A DNA stretch of 64,000 bases from Brevundimonas sp. SORGH_AS_0993 (GCF_030818545.1 NZ_JAUTAH010000001.1:1183001-1247000); one strand, 5' to 3'; numbered from the stretch's first letter, positions 43,166 to 52,530 are shown. A program made the numbers and translations. The notes: generated from the letters alone by a model not told the origin.

Positions 43166-45943
43166 TCAGACCTCGCCGCCCTCTTCACCCGCGACGTCTG
43201 TTTCCGCGGCGTCGCCGCCGCCTTCGGGCAGGCGTTCGACCGAGACCACCTTCTCGTCCTTGCCGGTGCGGAAGATGGTGACGCCCTGACTGGCGCGGCC
43301 GACCACGCGGACCTGATCCATGCGCGTGCGGATCATCTGTCCGCCCGATGTGACCAGCAGCAGGTCGTCGGACTCCTCGACCGGGAAGGCCGCCGCCAGG
43401 CGCGTGCCGGCCCGGCCGCCCAGGCCGTGCGCCGTCAGCCCCTGCCCGCCGCGCCCCGTCCGCCGATACTCATAGGCCGAGGTCCGCTTGCCGAAGCCGG
43501 ATTCCGTCACGGTCAGGATGAACTGCTCGGCCGCGCCCAATTCGGCGATGCGTTCGGGCGAGATCGGCGCCTCGGCGACGTCGTCCTCGATCTCGGTCGT
43601 CGTGGGCTCGTCCTCGCCCTCGGCGCCGGCCAGGGCCTTGCGCATGGCGTTGGCGTGTTTGACATAGGCGGCGCGTTCCTCCGGCGTCGCATCGACACGG
43701 CCCAGGATGGCCATGGAGATGACCTCGTCCCCGTCCTGCAGGCGCACGCCCCGGACGCCGGTGGAATCCCGCCCCTTGAACACGCGCACGTCGTCGGCCT
43801 TGAAGCGGATCGCCCGGCCCAGCGCCGTCGTCAGCAGCACGTCGTCGTCCGCCGTGCACAGGCCGACGCCGACCATGCGGTCGTCGCCTTCCAGCTTCAT
43901 GGCGATCTTGCCCGCGCGGTTCACCGTGGCGAAGTCCGACAGCTTGTTGCGCCGCACGTCGCCCGAACTGGTGGCGAACATGATGTCGTAGTCGCCCCAA
44001 GTCGCCTCGTCCTCGGGCAGGGGCAGCACGTTCATGATGCTGTCGCCCGGCTCGATAGGCAGCAGATTGACGAAAGCCTTGCCGCGCGACTGCGGATTGC
44101 CCAGCGGCAGCCGCCAGGTCTTCAGCTTGTAGGCCTTGCCGTTGGTGGCGAAGAACAGGACCGGGGTGTGGGTCGAGGCGCTGAACACGCCGGTGATGGC
44201 GTCCTCGTCCTTCATCGCCATGCCGCTGCGGCCCTTGCCGCCGCGATGCTGGGTCCGATAGGCGTTCAGGGCCACGCGCTTCACATAACCGCCGTGGGTC
44301 ACGGTCACGACCATGTCCTCGCGCGGGATCAGGTCCTCGTCCTCCATCTCGCCGTCGCCTTCCCCGATCAGGGTGCGACGCGGCACGGCGAACTTGTCCT
44401 TCACCTCGATCAGGTCGTCGCGGATGATCGCCAGGACGTTCTTGCGGTCCGACAGTATGGTCAGGTGGCCCTGGATGGTGTCGGCCAGGCTGCGCGCCTC
44501 GCCGAAGATGTCGTCGCGCCCCAGGCCGGTCAGACGCGACAGGGTCAGGGCCAGGATGGCGCGGGCCTGTTCGTCGGTCAGGCGGATCTTGTCGCCTTCG
44601 ACGATGACGCTGCGCGGGTCGGCGATCAGCTCGACCAGGGCCATCATGTCGCCCACGGGCCAGGCCTTGGCCTGCAGTCGTTCGCGCGCCTCGCTGGGGT
44701 CGGCCGACGACCGGATAATGTGGATCACCTCGTCGATATTGGCGACGGCGACGGCCAGACCGACCAGGACGTGGCCGCGATCGCGGGCCTTGGCCAGTTC
44801 GAACTTGACCCGGCGGACCACCACCTCCTCGCGGAAGTCCAGGAAGACCTCCAGCAGGGCGCGCAGGCCCATCTGTTCGGGCCGGCCGTGATTCAGCGCC
44901 AGCATGTTGACGCCGAACGACGACTGCATGGCGGTATAGCGCCACAGTTGGTTCAGGATCACGTCGCCCGAGGCGTCGCGCTTCAGCTCGATGACGATCC
45001 GCATCCCCTGACGGTCGGATTCGTCGCGCACGTCGGAAATGCCTTCCAGACGCTTCTCGCGCACCATTTCGGCGATGCGCTCGATCAGGGTCTGTTTATT
45101 GACCTGATAGGGCAGTTCGGTGACGACGATGGCTTCGCGGTCCTTGCGAATTTCCTCGACGGAGGCGCGCCCGCGCACGATGACCGATCCACGCCCGTCA
45201 CGCAGGGCGTTGCGCGGCGCGGTGCGGCCCATGATCTCGCCGCCGGTGGGGAAGTCGGGACCGGGCACGATGTCCAGCAGCGCCTCGTCCGCGATGTCCG
45301 GGTCGTCCAGCAGGGCGATGGCCGCGTCCACGACCTCGCCCAGATTGTGCGGCGGAATGTTGGTGGCCATGCCGACGGCGATGCCGCCCGCGCCGTTGAC
45401 CAGCAGGTTCGGGATTCGGCTGGGCAGGACGACCGGCTCCAGCTCCTTCTCGTCATAGTTGGGCTGGAAATCGACCGTGTCCTTGTCGATGTCCGTCATC
45501 AGGGCGACGGCGGCCGGGGCCATCCGGGCCTCGGTGTAACGCATCGAGGCGGGCATATCGCCGTCGACCGAGCCGAAGTTGCCCTGGCCGTCCACCAGCA
45601 TCAGCCCCATCGAGAAGGGCTGCGCCATCCGCACCAGGGCCATATAGACCGAGGCGTCGCCGTGCGGGTGGAATCGGCCCAGCACGTCGCCGACCACGCG
45701 CGCGCACTTCGAATAGGCGCGCTCGGGCGTCATGTTCAGATCGTGCATCGAATACAGGATGCGGCGATGCACGGGCTTCAGCCCGTCGCGCGCGTCAGGC
45801 AGGGCGCGGCTGACGATCACGCTCATGGCGTAATCGAGGTACGAACGCTTCAGTTCGTCCTCGATCGTGATCGTGGAAATATCGGAGCCGCCGCCTCCGC
45901 TGTTGATCGGGGTCGCGGCGTTTTCGTAGCTGTCGTCGGTCAA
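43166..45943 (-). CDS. gyrA: DNA gyrase subunit A
   Basis: 925 residues. DNA breakage-reunion domain with [28 protein letters not shown], catalytic Tyr in [10 protein letters not shown] (about residue 136), then the C-terminal beta-pinwheel with the GyrA-box region [10 protein letters not shown] and an acidic tail ([18 protein letters not shown] insertion; end AGEEGGEV). In the quinolone-resistance region the sequence reads [15 protein letters not shown] (residues 92-106), giving Ala and Met at positions equal to E. coli Ser83 and Asp87; the acidic residue is lost. It introduces negative supercoils with GyrB, which is not in the window. Confidence 0.97.
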   Translation of the reverse strand: MTDDSYENAATPINSGGGGSDISTITIEDELKRSYLDYAMSVIVSRALPDARDGLKPVHRRILYSMHDLNMTPERAYSKCARVVGDVLGRFHPHGDASVYMALVRMAQPFSMGLMLVDGQGNFGSVDGDMPASMRYTEARMAPAAVALMTDIDKDTVDFQPNYDEKELEPVVLPSRIPNLLVNGAGGIAVGMATNIPPHNLGEVVDAAIALLDDPDIADEALLDIVPGPDFPTGGEIMGRTAPRNALRDGRGSVIVRGRASVEEIRKDREAIVVTELPYQVNKQTLIERIAEMVREKRLEGISDVRDESDRQGMRIVIELKRDASGDVILNQLWRYTAMQSSFGVNMLALNHGRPEQMGLRALLEVFLDFREEVVVRRVKFELAKARDRGHVLVGLAVAVANIDEVIHIIRSSADPSEARERLQAKAWPVGDMMALVELIADPRSVIVEGDKIRLTDEQARAILALTLSRLTGLGRDDIFGEARSLADTIQGHLTILSDRKNVLAIIRDDLIEVKDKFAVPRRTLIGEGDGEMEDEDLIPREDMVVTVTHGGYVKRVALNAYRTQHRGGKGRSGMAMKDEDAITGVFSASTHTPVLFFATNGKAYKLKTWRLPLGNPQSRGKAFVNLLPIEPGDSIMNVLPLPEDEATWGDYDIMFATSSGDVRRNKLSDFATVNRAGKIAMKLEGDDRMVGVGLCTADDDVLLTTALGRAIRFKADDVRVFKGRDSTGVRGVRLQDGDEVISMAILGRVDATPEERAAYVKHANAMRKALAGAEGEDEPTTTEIEDDVAEAPISPERIAELGAAEQFILTVTESGFGKRTSAYEYRRTGRGGQGLTAHGLGGRAGTRLAAAFPVEESDDLLLVTSGGQMIRTRMDQVRVVGRASQGVTIFRTGKDEKVVSVERLPEGGGDAAETDVAGEEGGEV

Positions 45944-46065
45944 TGAAGCGTGGCTTTATGCGGCCGGAATCGGAACGTGATCCGCTGGGAGGTTTTCTAG
46001 CATTCAAGGCCCCCGGTGGCAAAGCGACGCCGCCGTGAAAGCCCGTCTCTGAAAGGACATTTCCT

Positions 46066-46152
46066 GTGCGCGCTCGCCGTCTCGCCGCGCTTCTCGGCCT
46101 GGCTTCGCCGGTGGCCGTCGCCGCCGCCTGCGCCGCCCTGGCCGTCAGCTAG
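46066..46152 (+). CDS. Possible tiny hydrophobic peptide (28 aa)
   Basis: GTG at 46066 preceded by AAAGGA about 8 nt upstream opens a frame RARRLAALLGLASPVAVAA ending at TAG 46152. The peptide has a basic start and a single hydrophobic helix, like many small membrane proteins or a leader. It lies in the 270-base region upstream of gyrA and is followed by a 9-bp inverted repeat. Support is limited to frame, ribosome site and composition. Confidence 0.25.
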   Translation: MRARRLAALLGLASPVAVAAACAALAVS

Positions 46153-46164
46153 GATCGCTCCTGC

Positions 46165-46199
46165 CCGTCATCCTCGGGCCGCCCCCCCTCGGATGACGG
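46165..46199. repeat. Inverted repeat CCGTCATCC...GGATGACGG
   Basis: Nine-base arms separated by 17 bases that include a C7 run. It lies between the tiny peptide frame and the convergent DUF1003 gene end, so it could act as a bidirectional transcription-end structure; no clear T run follows. Confidence 0.5.
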
Positions 46200-46213
46200 T
46201 CGCGGTGAACAGA

Positions 46214-46745
46214 TCAGCCGCCCTTCTGGTCCAGCAGGCGACGGATCAGCGCGGTCTGTTCCTCCTGTCGGGCCGTCAGATGCTCGACCTTATCCAGCAG
46301 GGCCATGATCTCGATCTCGGCCTTCAGATTGACCTGGTAGTCGTTGTTGGCGTCCAGCCGGTCACGTGCGGCCTGGCGGTTCTGGCTCATCATGATGACC
46401 GGCGCCTGCACCGCCGCCAGCATGGACAGCACCAGGTTCAGGAAGATGAAGGGATAGGGGTCGAACGCCTCCTTCCGCAGAAGCAGGTTTGTAACCGTCC
46501 CAAAGCGCCAGAAACAGACCGAAGGCGATGATGAAGGGCCAGGAGCCGCCGAACGCAGCCACTCGATCCGCCAGCCGCTCTCCAAACGTCTGGTGATCGT
46601 CGAACGTCTCGTTGACGTCCTCGGACACCGGGCGGCGGTCGGCGGCGCTGCGCACCACTGCGGCTTCGGTCTCGGGCAGGTCGCGGGTGTCCTTGCCCAG
46701 CCAGCGGCGGGAGACATGATCGGGGTCGAGGCGGGCGGGCGTCAT
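46214..46745 (-). pseudogene. DUF1003 membrane protein, single-base frameshift
   Basis: Start at ATG 46745. The first frame gives DVNETFDDHQTFGERLADRVAAFGGSWPFIIAFGLFLALW, the conserved DUF1003 opening and first helix. The second gives NLLLRKEAFDPYPFIFLNLVLSMLAAVQAPVIMMSQNRQAARDRLDANNDYQVNLKAE with the second helix, then a coiled-coil tail (VEHLTARQEEQTALIRRLL). The break falls in a GGG run (plus-strand 46499-46501). Dropping one G restores LALWTVTNLLLRKEAF and a 176-residue protein of normal length. DUF1003 proteins are two-helix inner-membrane proteins of unknown role. Confidence 0.85.
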
Positions 46746-46775
46746 GGCGGTCTCCGAAAATCGCGTCGGATCAGA

Positions 46776-47687
46776 TCAAGCCTTGGCGGCCCCCGCGCGC
46801 AAGCCCCGTTCGGCCAGGGCGACCAGGGCCACCCCGCCCATGGCGATGGCCGAGCCGGTCAGGATCTGCGGCGTCAGCACGTCCCCCATCAGCCCCCAGC
46901 CGATCAGCATCGACACCACCGGCGTGACCAGCAAATAGGGCGTCACCCGCCCCGCCTCGCGCCGCTGCACCAGCCAGAACAACAGGGTCGTCGCCAGGAC
47001 CGACGACACGATCCCCGCCCACAGCAAGGACGCCCAGACCATGGGCGTGGCGTTCTTCACCGCCTCCCACTGCCCGTGTTCGAACACCGCCGAACCGAAG
47101 GCCATGACGGGAAAGGCCCCCAGCGCCAGCAGTCCCTGCATCTTCAACGGCGGAATGGAGGTCGTCCGCCGGGCCACCACCGTCGTGAGCCCCCAGGCCG
47201 CGCCGGCCGCGATGGCGACCAGTATGGCCTTCCAGTCCTGCAGCGCATGGGCGTCCAGCGTCATCCAGGCCACGCCGACGAAGGCCACGCCCATGCCGAC
47301 CAGGGCCGCCTTCGACAGCCGCTCGCCCAGGATCAGGAAGGCGAACAGAGTGGTGAACGGAATCCACAGCTGGTTGGCGACCGTCACCGGGCTGACGTCG
47401 TTCGCCAGCCAATAGGCGGTATAGGCCAGGCCGTACTGGATCGGCCCGCCGATAAGCACGATCAGCAACAGGCTCTTCCAATCCGGAAAGGGCGGCCGCA
47501 CGAAGACGATCAGACAGGCCGTGGCGATGCCGAACCGGATGGCCCCGACCAGCAGGGGCGGCAGTTCCTGCGTCGCCAGCTTGGCCCCGGCGTTGTTCAC
47601 GCCCCACACCAGGATGATGGCCACGATGGCGGCGATCTCCAGCCCGGTCAGGGCGTGGGGTTTTGCGGTCGAAGGGGTAGAGGTCAT
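46776..47687 (-). CDS. DMT superfamily (EamA) transporter
   Basis: 303 residues with ten predicted transmembrane helices arranged as two EamA repeats (about residues 17-145 and 155-290). The helices are seen in EIAAIVAIILVWGVNNAGAKLA, LLLIVLIGGPIQYGLAYTAYWLA, LFAFLILGERLSKAALVGMGVAFVGVAWM and, in the second repeat, SLLWAGIVSSVLATTLLFWLVQRREAGRVTPYLLVTPVVSMLIGW. Family members export metabolites or amino acids; substrate unknown. It stands alone on the minus strand, divergent from the toxin-antitoxin pair. Confidence 0.88.
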   Translation of the reverse strand: MTSTPSTAKPHALTGLEIAAIVAIILVWGVNNAGAKLATQELPPLLVGAIRFGIATACLIVFVRPPFPDWKSLLLIVLIGGPIQYGLAYTAYWLANDVSPVTVANQLWIPFTTLFAFLILGERLSKAALVGMGVAFVGVAWMTLDAHALQDWKAILVAIAAGAAWGLTTVVARRTTSIPPLKMQGLLALGAFPVMAFGSAVFEHGQWEAVKNATPMVWASLLWAGIVSSVLATTLLFWLVQRREAGRVTPYLLVTPVVSMLIGWGLMGDVLTPQILTGSAIAMGGVALVALAERGLRAGAAKA

Positions 47688-47751
47688 GCCCGCCTATCGC
47701 ACGGGTCGGATCGCTTGGCCCGTCAAATGGCGTGTCGGCTCGTTGCATTGA

Positions 47752-47785
47752 CATGTACATGCTTCAAGTCCACCCCGTACATATG
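47752..47785. promoter_or_regulatory. GTACAT boxes before the antitoxin gene
   Basis: A perfect 10-base palindrome CATGTACATG (47752-47761) is followed 14 bases later by CGTACATATG (47776-47785), a second copy of the core. This is the position where Phd-type antitoxins normally bind to repress their own operon. Confidence 0.4.
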
Positions 47786-48061
47786 ATCGAAGTCACCCTG
47801 ACCGCCCTGCGCAAGGATCTGTTCCGACTGGTCGACAGCGTGCTGGAGACCGGCGAACCGCTGGTGATCCAGCGCCGCGGACGGCGGCTGACCCTGGTGG
47901 CCGAAACGCCCGCCAAGCCCGTGACGCCCGAGGAACGCTGGGACGCCTATATGGCCCAGGGCGTTCGGGAAGGCGCCGACGACTGGGCGGACGACATCGA
48001 CACGAACAAGAGCCACTGGACCTGGGATCCGGACACCAAGTTCGACTTTGGCGACAAGTGA
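47783..48061 (+). CDS. Phd/YefM-type antitoxin
   Basis: 92 residues from ATG 47783 (in-frame ATGs at 47753 and 47759 would add up to 10 residues; none has a good ribosome site). The N-terminal dimerisation and DNA-binding half MIEVTLTALRKDLFRLVDSVLETGEPLVIQRRGRRLTLVAE has the Phd/YefM pattern. The acidic, aromatic tail (DDWADDIDTNKSHWTWDPDTKF) would wrap the toxin. The stop codon overlaps the toxin start (GTGA), the usual arrangement for antitoxin-first modules. Confidence 0.75.
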   Translation: MIEVTLTALRKDLFRLVDSVLETGEPLVIQRRGRRLTLVAETPAKPVTPEERWDAYMAQGVREGADDWADDIDTNKSHWTWDPDTKFDFGDK

Positions 48062-48438
48062 TCCATCTCGACACCCAGATCGTCACCTGGCTCTATCTGC
48101 GCAAGATCCGGAACCTGGGCGACGCGGCCCAACGACTGTTGCGGCGCACCTCTGCGCCCATGATATCGCCCTTTGTGATCGTCGAGCTTGAAATCCTGAC
48201 GGAGTTGGGTCGCATAAGCCCGCCTTCGGTTCCACAGATGATTGCGACGCTTGAGGATCAGATCGGCCTGGTTCAGTCTGAAGCCTCAATGTCCGCCGTA
48301 TCCGAGGCCGCCTGCCGCTTCGCCTGGACGCGCGATCCGTTCGACCGGCTGATCGTCGCCAACGCCATGGCCGATGGGGCGAAACTGATCACCGCCGACC
48401 AGATGATCCTGCGCCATTTCGATCAGGCGGTCTGGTAG
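48058..48438 (+). CDS. VapC-type PIN-domain toxin
   Basis: 126 residues from GTG 48058. PIN-domain nuclease: LDTQIVTWL (first Asp), VEL at about residue 41-43 (Glu), TRDPFDRLIVANAMADGAKLITAD with the other acidic residues. Such toxins cleave tRNA or rRNA and are held inactive by the partner antitoxin, here the gene directly upstream with a 4-base overlap. All four PIN acidic positions appear present, so it should be active. Confidence 0.82.
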   Translation: MIHLDTQIVTWLYLRKIRNLGDAAQRLLRRTSAPMISPFVIVELEILTELGRISPPSVPQMIATLEDQIGLVQSEASMSAVSEAACRFAWTRDPFDRLIVANAMADGAKLITADQMILRHFDQAVW

Positions 48439-48441
48439 GCG

Positions 48442-48912
48442 TCAGAACGCCGGCTTGGCGACCATCAGCCAATAGATGGCCAGCACCCCCGCGAACGCCG
48501 GCCAGCCCAGGGCGAACCACCAGCGGAACAGCCGGTGATAGGCCGCCGGCAGTTCCGTCCCCTGCCCCGCCGCCTGTTCGGCCAGCGTCATCATCCGGTA
48601 CTGAATCCAGACCACCGGCAGCCAGCACAGACCGATCAGGACGTACAGGCCATAGGCCGCCAGCAGCCACGGACTGGTCAGGGACCACCCCTGCAGATGG
48701 ATCAGGCCCAGGCCGCTGATCGGCTGGATCACCACCGCCGTCGCGGTGAAGACGAAATCGGCCAGGACCACGATCCGGCCCACGGCCGCGACCGTTCGGG
48801 CATCCCTCGTCGCATGGGCGCGCAGCATGAAGAAGGCGATCCCCGCCCCCGTGCCGAACAGCACCGCGCCCGACAGGATGTGGACGATCTTCAGCGCGAA
48901 ATACAGGGTCAT
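48442..48912 (-). CDS. DUF2269 family integral membrane protein
   Basis: 156 residues with four hydrophobic helices. The sequence LKIVHILSGAVLFGTGAGIAFFML, VLADFVFTATAVVIQPISGLGLIHLQGW, LLAAYGLYVLIGLCWLPVVWIQYRM and WWFALGWPAFAGVLAIYWLMVAKP matches the DUF2269 pattern of conserved His in helix 1 and Gln-Pro in helix 2. Function unknown. The start (48912) overlaps the upstream SDR/DoxX gene by 4 bases. Last of three coupled genes. Confidence 0.82.
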   Translation of the reverse strand: MTLYFALKIVHILSGAVLFGTGAGIAFFMLRAHATRDARTVAAVGRIVVLADFVFTATAVVIQPISGLGLIHLQGWSLTSPWLLAAYGLYVLIGLCWLPVVWIQYRMMTLAEQAAGQGTELPAAYHRLFRWWFALGWPAFAGVLAIYWLMVAKPAF

Positions 48913-50210
48913 CGCCGCGCATCCGTGGCGGCGACGAACAGGCACAGAACCATCATCGGCAGAACCTTCAGCCACGGCCCCAGCGGATCGATCCAATAGT
49001 GCGGCAGGCTCAGCGTCCCGGCGATCAGATAGCCGATGGTCGCCAGGCACATGAAAATCGCCACCCGCGCCGTCCAGGGCCGCACGAACAGCATCAGCCC
49101 CAGCACCACGTCCAGCAGCGCGCCCCACCCGGCGACGAGTTCCGCCAGTCGGCCGTAACCGCCCTCATGCAGAATGGCGACGGCGCGGTCCCAGCCGGGA
49201 CCGAAGCTGATCAGGCCGGTGATCAGCCAGAACAGGCCCAGGGTCAGGATGGCGACCGGCCGCACGAACCATAGCCGCGCGTGCCAGACATCCTGAACCG
49301 AGGCCGGGGTCTCGGCCAGAAAGCGGGAGAAGCCGCGCGACTCGACACCCAGCCGCTCGGCCCAGCCGCTGTCGCGGCCGGCGACGTCGTGATCCATCTG
49401 GCGCATCGCCGTGGTGCGGATCGGCGACGACCATCCCAACCGCCCCAACAGGTCGCCGATCGCCAGGGCCGGTGCGGCCACGGCGCGCGGCATGCGCACC
49501 ACCGGCGCCGGCTTCAGCCCCAGCCAGCCGCGATACAGCCGCACCGTTTCGGCCATGCTGACCGCCTCGGGCCCCGGCATGTCCAGCGTCAGGCCCGACG
49601 GGGCGCCGGGCCGCAGGGCAGCGACCACGGCGGCGGCGACGTCGCCCAGTGGAACGGGGCGGAAGGTCTGGTCCCCGCCCACCACCGGCATGACCAGCGG
49701 AAAGGCCGCCAGGGCCCGGATCAGGCCCGTCCCGCCGAAAGCCGCCCGGTCCACCACCAGCGACGGCCGCAGGATCAGCCAGTCCAGGCCGCTGGCCTCG
49801 ACCCTCCGCTCGGCCTCGACCTTGGTGCGGGCGTAGGCCGTGCCCGCACGCTCGTCGGCCCCAACGGCCGAGATGTGGATCAGCCGCCGGACCCCGGCCG
49901 CCCGGCAGGCCGCGATCAGGGCGCGCGGGCCGTCGACATGGGCGGCGCGCGTGCTGTCGCCGCCGCCGTCCTGCAGCACGCCGACGCAGTTCACCACCGC
50001 CTCCACCCCGTCCAGCAGGGCCGCCCAGGCTTCGGCGGTCGTCAGCTTGGCGAAATCCGCCGCGACCCAGTCGAAGCCCGGCGCCCGCCGCGCGGGCTCG
50101 GCGATGCGGCGCGCCCCCGCCCGCACGCGCCACCCCTCCGTCGACAGGGCCGCTGCGACGTGCGATCCGATGAAGCCGTTGGCGCCCAGCACCAGCACTC
50201 GTCCGCTCAT
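48909..50210 (-). CDS. NAD(P)-binding SDR protein fused to DoxX-like membrane domain
   Basis: 433 residues. N-terminal extended Rossmann fold with RVLVLGANGFIGSHVAAAL (dinucleotide motif), VNCVGVLQDGG, HISAVGADERAGTAYARTKVEAE (Y-x3-K) and WLILRPSLV, as in NDUFA9/complex-I-associated SDRs. From about residue 300 there are four hydrophobic helices (LWFVRPVAILTLGLFWLITGLISF, ELVAGWGALLDVVLGLMLFV, VAIFMCLATIGYLIAGTL, VLPMMVLCLFVAATD) resembling DoxX. The fusion suggests a membrane-bound redox or quinone-linked protein. It overlaps the neighbours on both sides by 4 bases. Confidence 0.85.
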   Translation of the reverse strand: MSGRVLVLGANGFIGSHVAAALSTEGWRVRAGARRIAEPARRAPGFDWVAADFAKLTTAEAWAALLDGVEAVVNCVGVLQDGGGDSTRAAHVDGPRALIAACRAAGVRRLIHISAVGADERAGTAYARTKVEAERRVEASGLDWLILRPSLVVDRAAFGGTGLIRALAAFPLVMPVVGGDQTFRPVPLGDVAAAVVAALRPGAPSGLTLDMPGPEAVSMAETVRLYRGWLGLKPAPVVRMPRAVAAPALAIGDLLGRLGWSSPIRTTAMRQMDHDVAGRDSGWAERLGVESRGFSRFLAETPASVQDVWHARLWFVRPVAILTLGLFWLITGLISFGPGWDRAVAILHEGGYGRLAELVAGWGALLDVVLGLMLFVRPWTARVAIFMCLATIGYLIAGTLSLPHYWIDPLGPWLKVLPMMVLCLFVAATDARR

Positions 50211-50662
50211 CCCAGCACCCGGTCCTTCATATCCACGCCCTTGGGCGGCAGGGCGCACCAGCTCGGGCCGGGAAATCGGCGGCGACGGCGTGCGACGACG
50301 TCATAGGCCGCGTCGCGCAAGACGCGCGGGACGATCCGCACCAAAACCGCCAGCCGCCACGGCAGGGGCAGTCGCGCGGCGATAGCCAGGACGCCGTCCG
50401 ACCGCTCGCGCGCCCGACCGTCCTGGATCAGCAGCATCGTATAGGGGTCGTCGGGATCGACGCCGTAATGGGTCAGCAACGCCCGCCCCAGGGGCGACTG
50501 CGTCGGGGCCAGGCGGAACACCCCGCCCCGGTCGTGCTTCAGGATCTTGCGCGCCGAGCCGGAGCACAGGGCGCAGTCGCCGTCGAACAGGACCAGGGGC
50601 CGGTCGTCCGGAAAATCCGGCACGGCGGGATCGTCGCTATAGCTGTAAGGCCCCCGCCCCAC
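50207..50662 (-). CDS. Thiol-disulfide oxidoreductase, DCC/DUF393 family
   Basis: 151 residues. LVLFDGDCALCSGSARKIL carries the family's D-x-x-C-x-x-C-type motif (DGDCALC), followed by FRLAPTQSPLGRALLTHYGVDP, TMLLIQDGRARERSDGVLAIAARL and a C-terminal RRRRRFPGPSWCALPP. The thioredoxin-like fold is predicted. It is first of three 4-base-overlapping genes with the SDR/DoxX and DUF2269 proteins, which points to a small membrane redox operon. It begins just downstream of ssb. Confidence 0.88.
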   Translation of the reverse strand: MGRGPYSYSDDPAVPDFPDDRPLVLFDGDCALCSGSARKILKHDRGGVFRLAPTQSPLGRALLTHYGVDPDDPYTMLLIQDGRARERSDGVLAIAARLPLPWRLAVLVRIVPRVLRDAAYDVVARRRRRFPGPSWCALPPKGVDMKDRVLG

Positions 50663-50672
50663 CGACTGGACC

Positions 50673-51164
50673 TTAGAACGGAATGTCGTCGTTCAGGTCG
50701 TAGCTTTCCTTGGGGCCGCTGGGCTTGTTCGCCCCGCCGGTGGAGAAGCCCGAGGAATAGTCGTCGTCGCCGCGGCCGCCGCCGTAACCGCCGCCCGAGG
50801 AACCGCCGTCCGAACGGCCGCCCAGCATGGTCAGCTCACCTTTGAAGCGGCTGACCACGATCTCGGTGGAGTATTTCTCGACACCCTGCTGATCGGTCCA
50901 TTTGCGGGTCTGAAGGGCGCCCTCGACATAGACGGTCGAGCCCTTCTTCACATAGTTCTCGACCACCTTGACGATGTTGTCGTTGAAAATGACGACCCGG
51001 TGCCACTCGGTCTTTTCCTTGCGCTCGCCCGAGGACTTGTCGCGCCAGGTCTCGGACGTGGCGATCGACAGATTGGCGATGCGGTCGCCGTTCGGCATGG
51101 AGCGGATTTCCGGATCGCGGCCCAGATTGCCGACCAGAATGACCTTGTTGACTGAGCCAGCCAT
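50673..51164 (-). CDS. ssb: Single-stranded DNA-binding protein
   Basis: 163 residues. OB-fold N-terminal domain: [78 protein letters not shown] Gly/Ser-rich disordered linker follows (about residues 115-150) and the acidic tip DLNDDIPF, which recruits replication and repair partners. Full-length and typical of chromosomal SSB. Confidence 0.97.
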   Translation of the reverse strand: MAGSVNKVILVGNLGRDPEIRSMPNGDRIANLSIATSETWRDKSSGERKEKTEWHRVVIFNDNIVKVVENYVKKGSTVYVEGALQTRKWTDQQGVEKYSTEIVVSRFKGELTMLGGRSDGGSSGGGYGGGRGDDDYSSGFSTGGANKPSGPKESYDLNDDIPF

Positions 51165-51341
51165 GATGATTTCCTTCTCGCAGGAGACGGCCTGTTATCG
51201 GACCGCTCCGTCAATTCAGTCGGATGTCTGACGGCGGAAGCGGATCACCGCCAGCCGCATTCGACATCGAACCCGCCAAATCGGTGGATTAACGAAATGT
51301 TCCACCTTTGTTCGCGCCGCGCAAGTCCGACAGGCGTTTCC

Positions 51342-51764
51342 TTATTTCGCCTCGGGCTCGGCGGCGACGGCGATAGGACGCCCCGTCTCGTCGCGGGTGA
51401 TGGCTCCCGGAATGGCCAGGCGGCCGTCGCCCGTGCGGGCCATGGCGAAGAAGCGGCTGCCGTTCAGGCTCTTGCCGAACTTCACCCCTTCGCGGTCGAT
51501 GAAGATGAACCGGCCCTGATAGGCGCCCGTCACCTCCTGGTTGGAGCCGCCCATGCGCAGGAAACGCAGCCGCATCTCTTCCAGGCGCGCGGCGCACAGT
51601 TCGATCTGGGCGACGTTCTCGCCCAGCGTCTGCAGTTCGGGCGGCTTGCCCGCAGGTTGCGCCACATAATAGCAGGTCTCGGGCGTGAACTCGAACTTGG
51701 GTTCGCGGCTGCACGCCGCCAGGGCGGCCACGCCGGCGACGAGGACGAGGGCGGTCGCACGCAT
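51342..51764 (-). CDS. Hypothetical lipoprotein
   Basis: 140 residues. Lipoprotein signal MRATALVLVAGVAALAAC with lipobox LAAC, then a soluble domain with two more Cys (PETCYYVAQ, IELCAARLEEM), and a beta-rich end GAYQGRFIFIDREGVKFGKSL. No known family recognised. The ATG overlaps the stop of the upstream gene (TGATG-type), so the two are cotranscribed and probably work together at the cell envelope. Confidence 0.7.
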   Translation of the reverse strand: MRATALVLVAGVAALAACSREPKFEFTPETCYYVAQPAGKPPELQTLGENVAQIELCAARLEEMRLRFLRMGGSNQEVTGAYQGRFIFIDREGVKFGKSLNGSRFFAMARTGDGRLAIPGAITRDETGRPIAVAAEPEAK

Positions 51765-52441
51765 CAGTTCAACTCCGGAAATTGGCAGTTGCGGTCCTGT
51801 TCGGCCAGGGTGCGGAAGCGGGCGTTGTCGCTGGACTGTTCGACCCGGCGCGGCACCAGCCGCAGGGTGCTGTCGCCCCAGCGGCCGTACTGAGCCTCGC
51901 CCGGACGCACGCAGGTCCCGGCGTACAGGGCCTGGACGCAGGCCGACCGGCTCATGCCGTTGGACAGGACGCGCCAGTCCGATCCGGTGTAGCGCAGGCA
52001 AGGGCTGCCGCTGGCGGCGAGGGCGGCTGCGGGCTTGGGCGAGGTCGGCTCGGCGCTGGGGGTAACAGCCGGCGTCTCGACGACCTCGACGGGCGGCAAC
52101 GCCGGCGGCGGCGCGAAGGCGGCGGTCGGGGCTGCGGCCAGGGCCCCCGTCTCATCCAGGCCCACGTCCAGGGCGTCGGTGGCCAGGCCGTTGCGTCGCG
52201 CGCAGTCCGCCAGGGTCGCCAGACCGACGAACCGCCCGTCCACGAAACACTTCAGTTCGCGCGTCGGCTCCAGCGAGGGGGCGTCGGCCAGATCGACCGT
52301 CAGCCCGCCCTTGGACGCCGGGGGCGCCTCGGGCGTCTTGTCCCCGCCGCGGGTGAAGACCAGGGCCAGGACGACGGCGGCGACGATCACCAGACCGGCG
52401 CCGACGGCGATGATGACGCGGTTGTCTTTGGGCGGAGTCAT
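51764..52441 (-). CDS. Membrane-anchored hypothetical protein
   Basis: 225 residues: short cytoplasmic start, one transmembrane helix (about residues 9-29, VIIAVGAGLVIVAAVVLALVF), an Ala/Pro-rich linker (about 115-145), and two small Cys-containing segments (LKCFVDGRFVGLATLADCARRNG; SACVQALYAGTCVRPGEAQYGRWG). The first segment repeats the general shape of small periplasmic binding modules, but no family is recognised. The last segment ends RFRTLAEQDRNCQFPELN. Followed without gap by a lipoprotein gene. Confidence 0.7.
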   Translation of the reverse strand: MTPPKDNRVIIAVGAGLVIVAAVVLALVFTRGGDKTPEAPPASKGGLTVDLADAPSLEPTRELKCFVDGRFVGLATLADCARRNGLATDALDVGLDETGALAAAPTAAFAPPPALPPVEVVETPAVTPSAEPTSPKPAAALAASGSPCLRYTGSDWRVLSNGMSRSACVQALYAGTCVRPGEAQYGRWGDSTLRLVPRRVEQSSDNARFRTLAEQDRNCQFPELN

Positions 52442-52530
52442 GGACGCCTTTCACGATTGCCGGCCCAATAACCCCGAGCCGGCGTCGGGCGTCAACCGCC
52501 GATCCGCCCCCACCGGGCGCGCGCCCGGAA

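Noticed and set aside
42368..45946. 1192-codon open frame on the plus strand opposite gyrA and the class IV aminotransferase
   Set aside because: It mirrors two well-supported genes on the other strand and is rich in His, Arg, Gln and Gly, typical of antisense frames in GC-rich DNA; no domain is seen.
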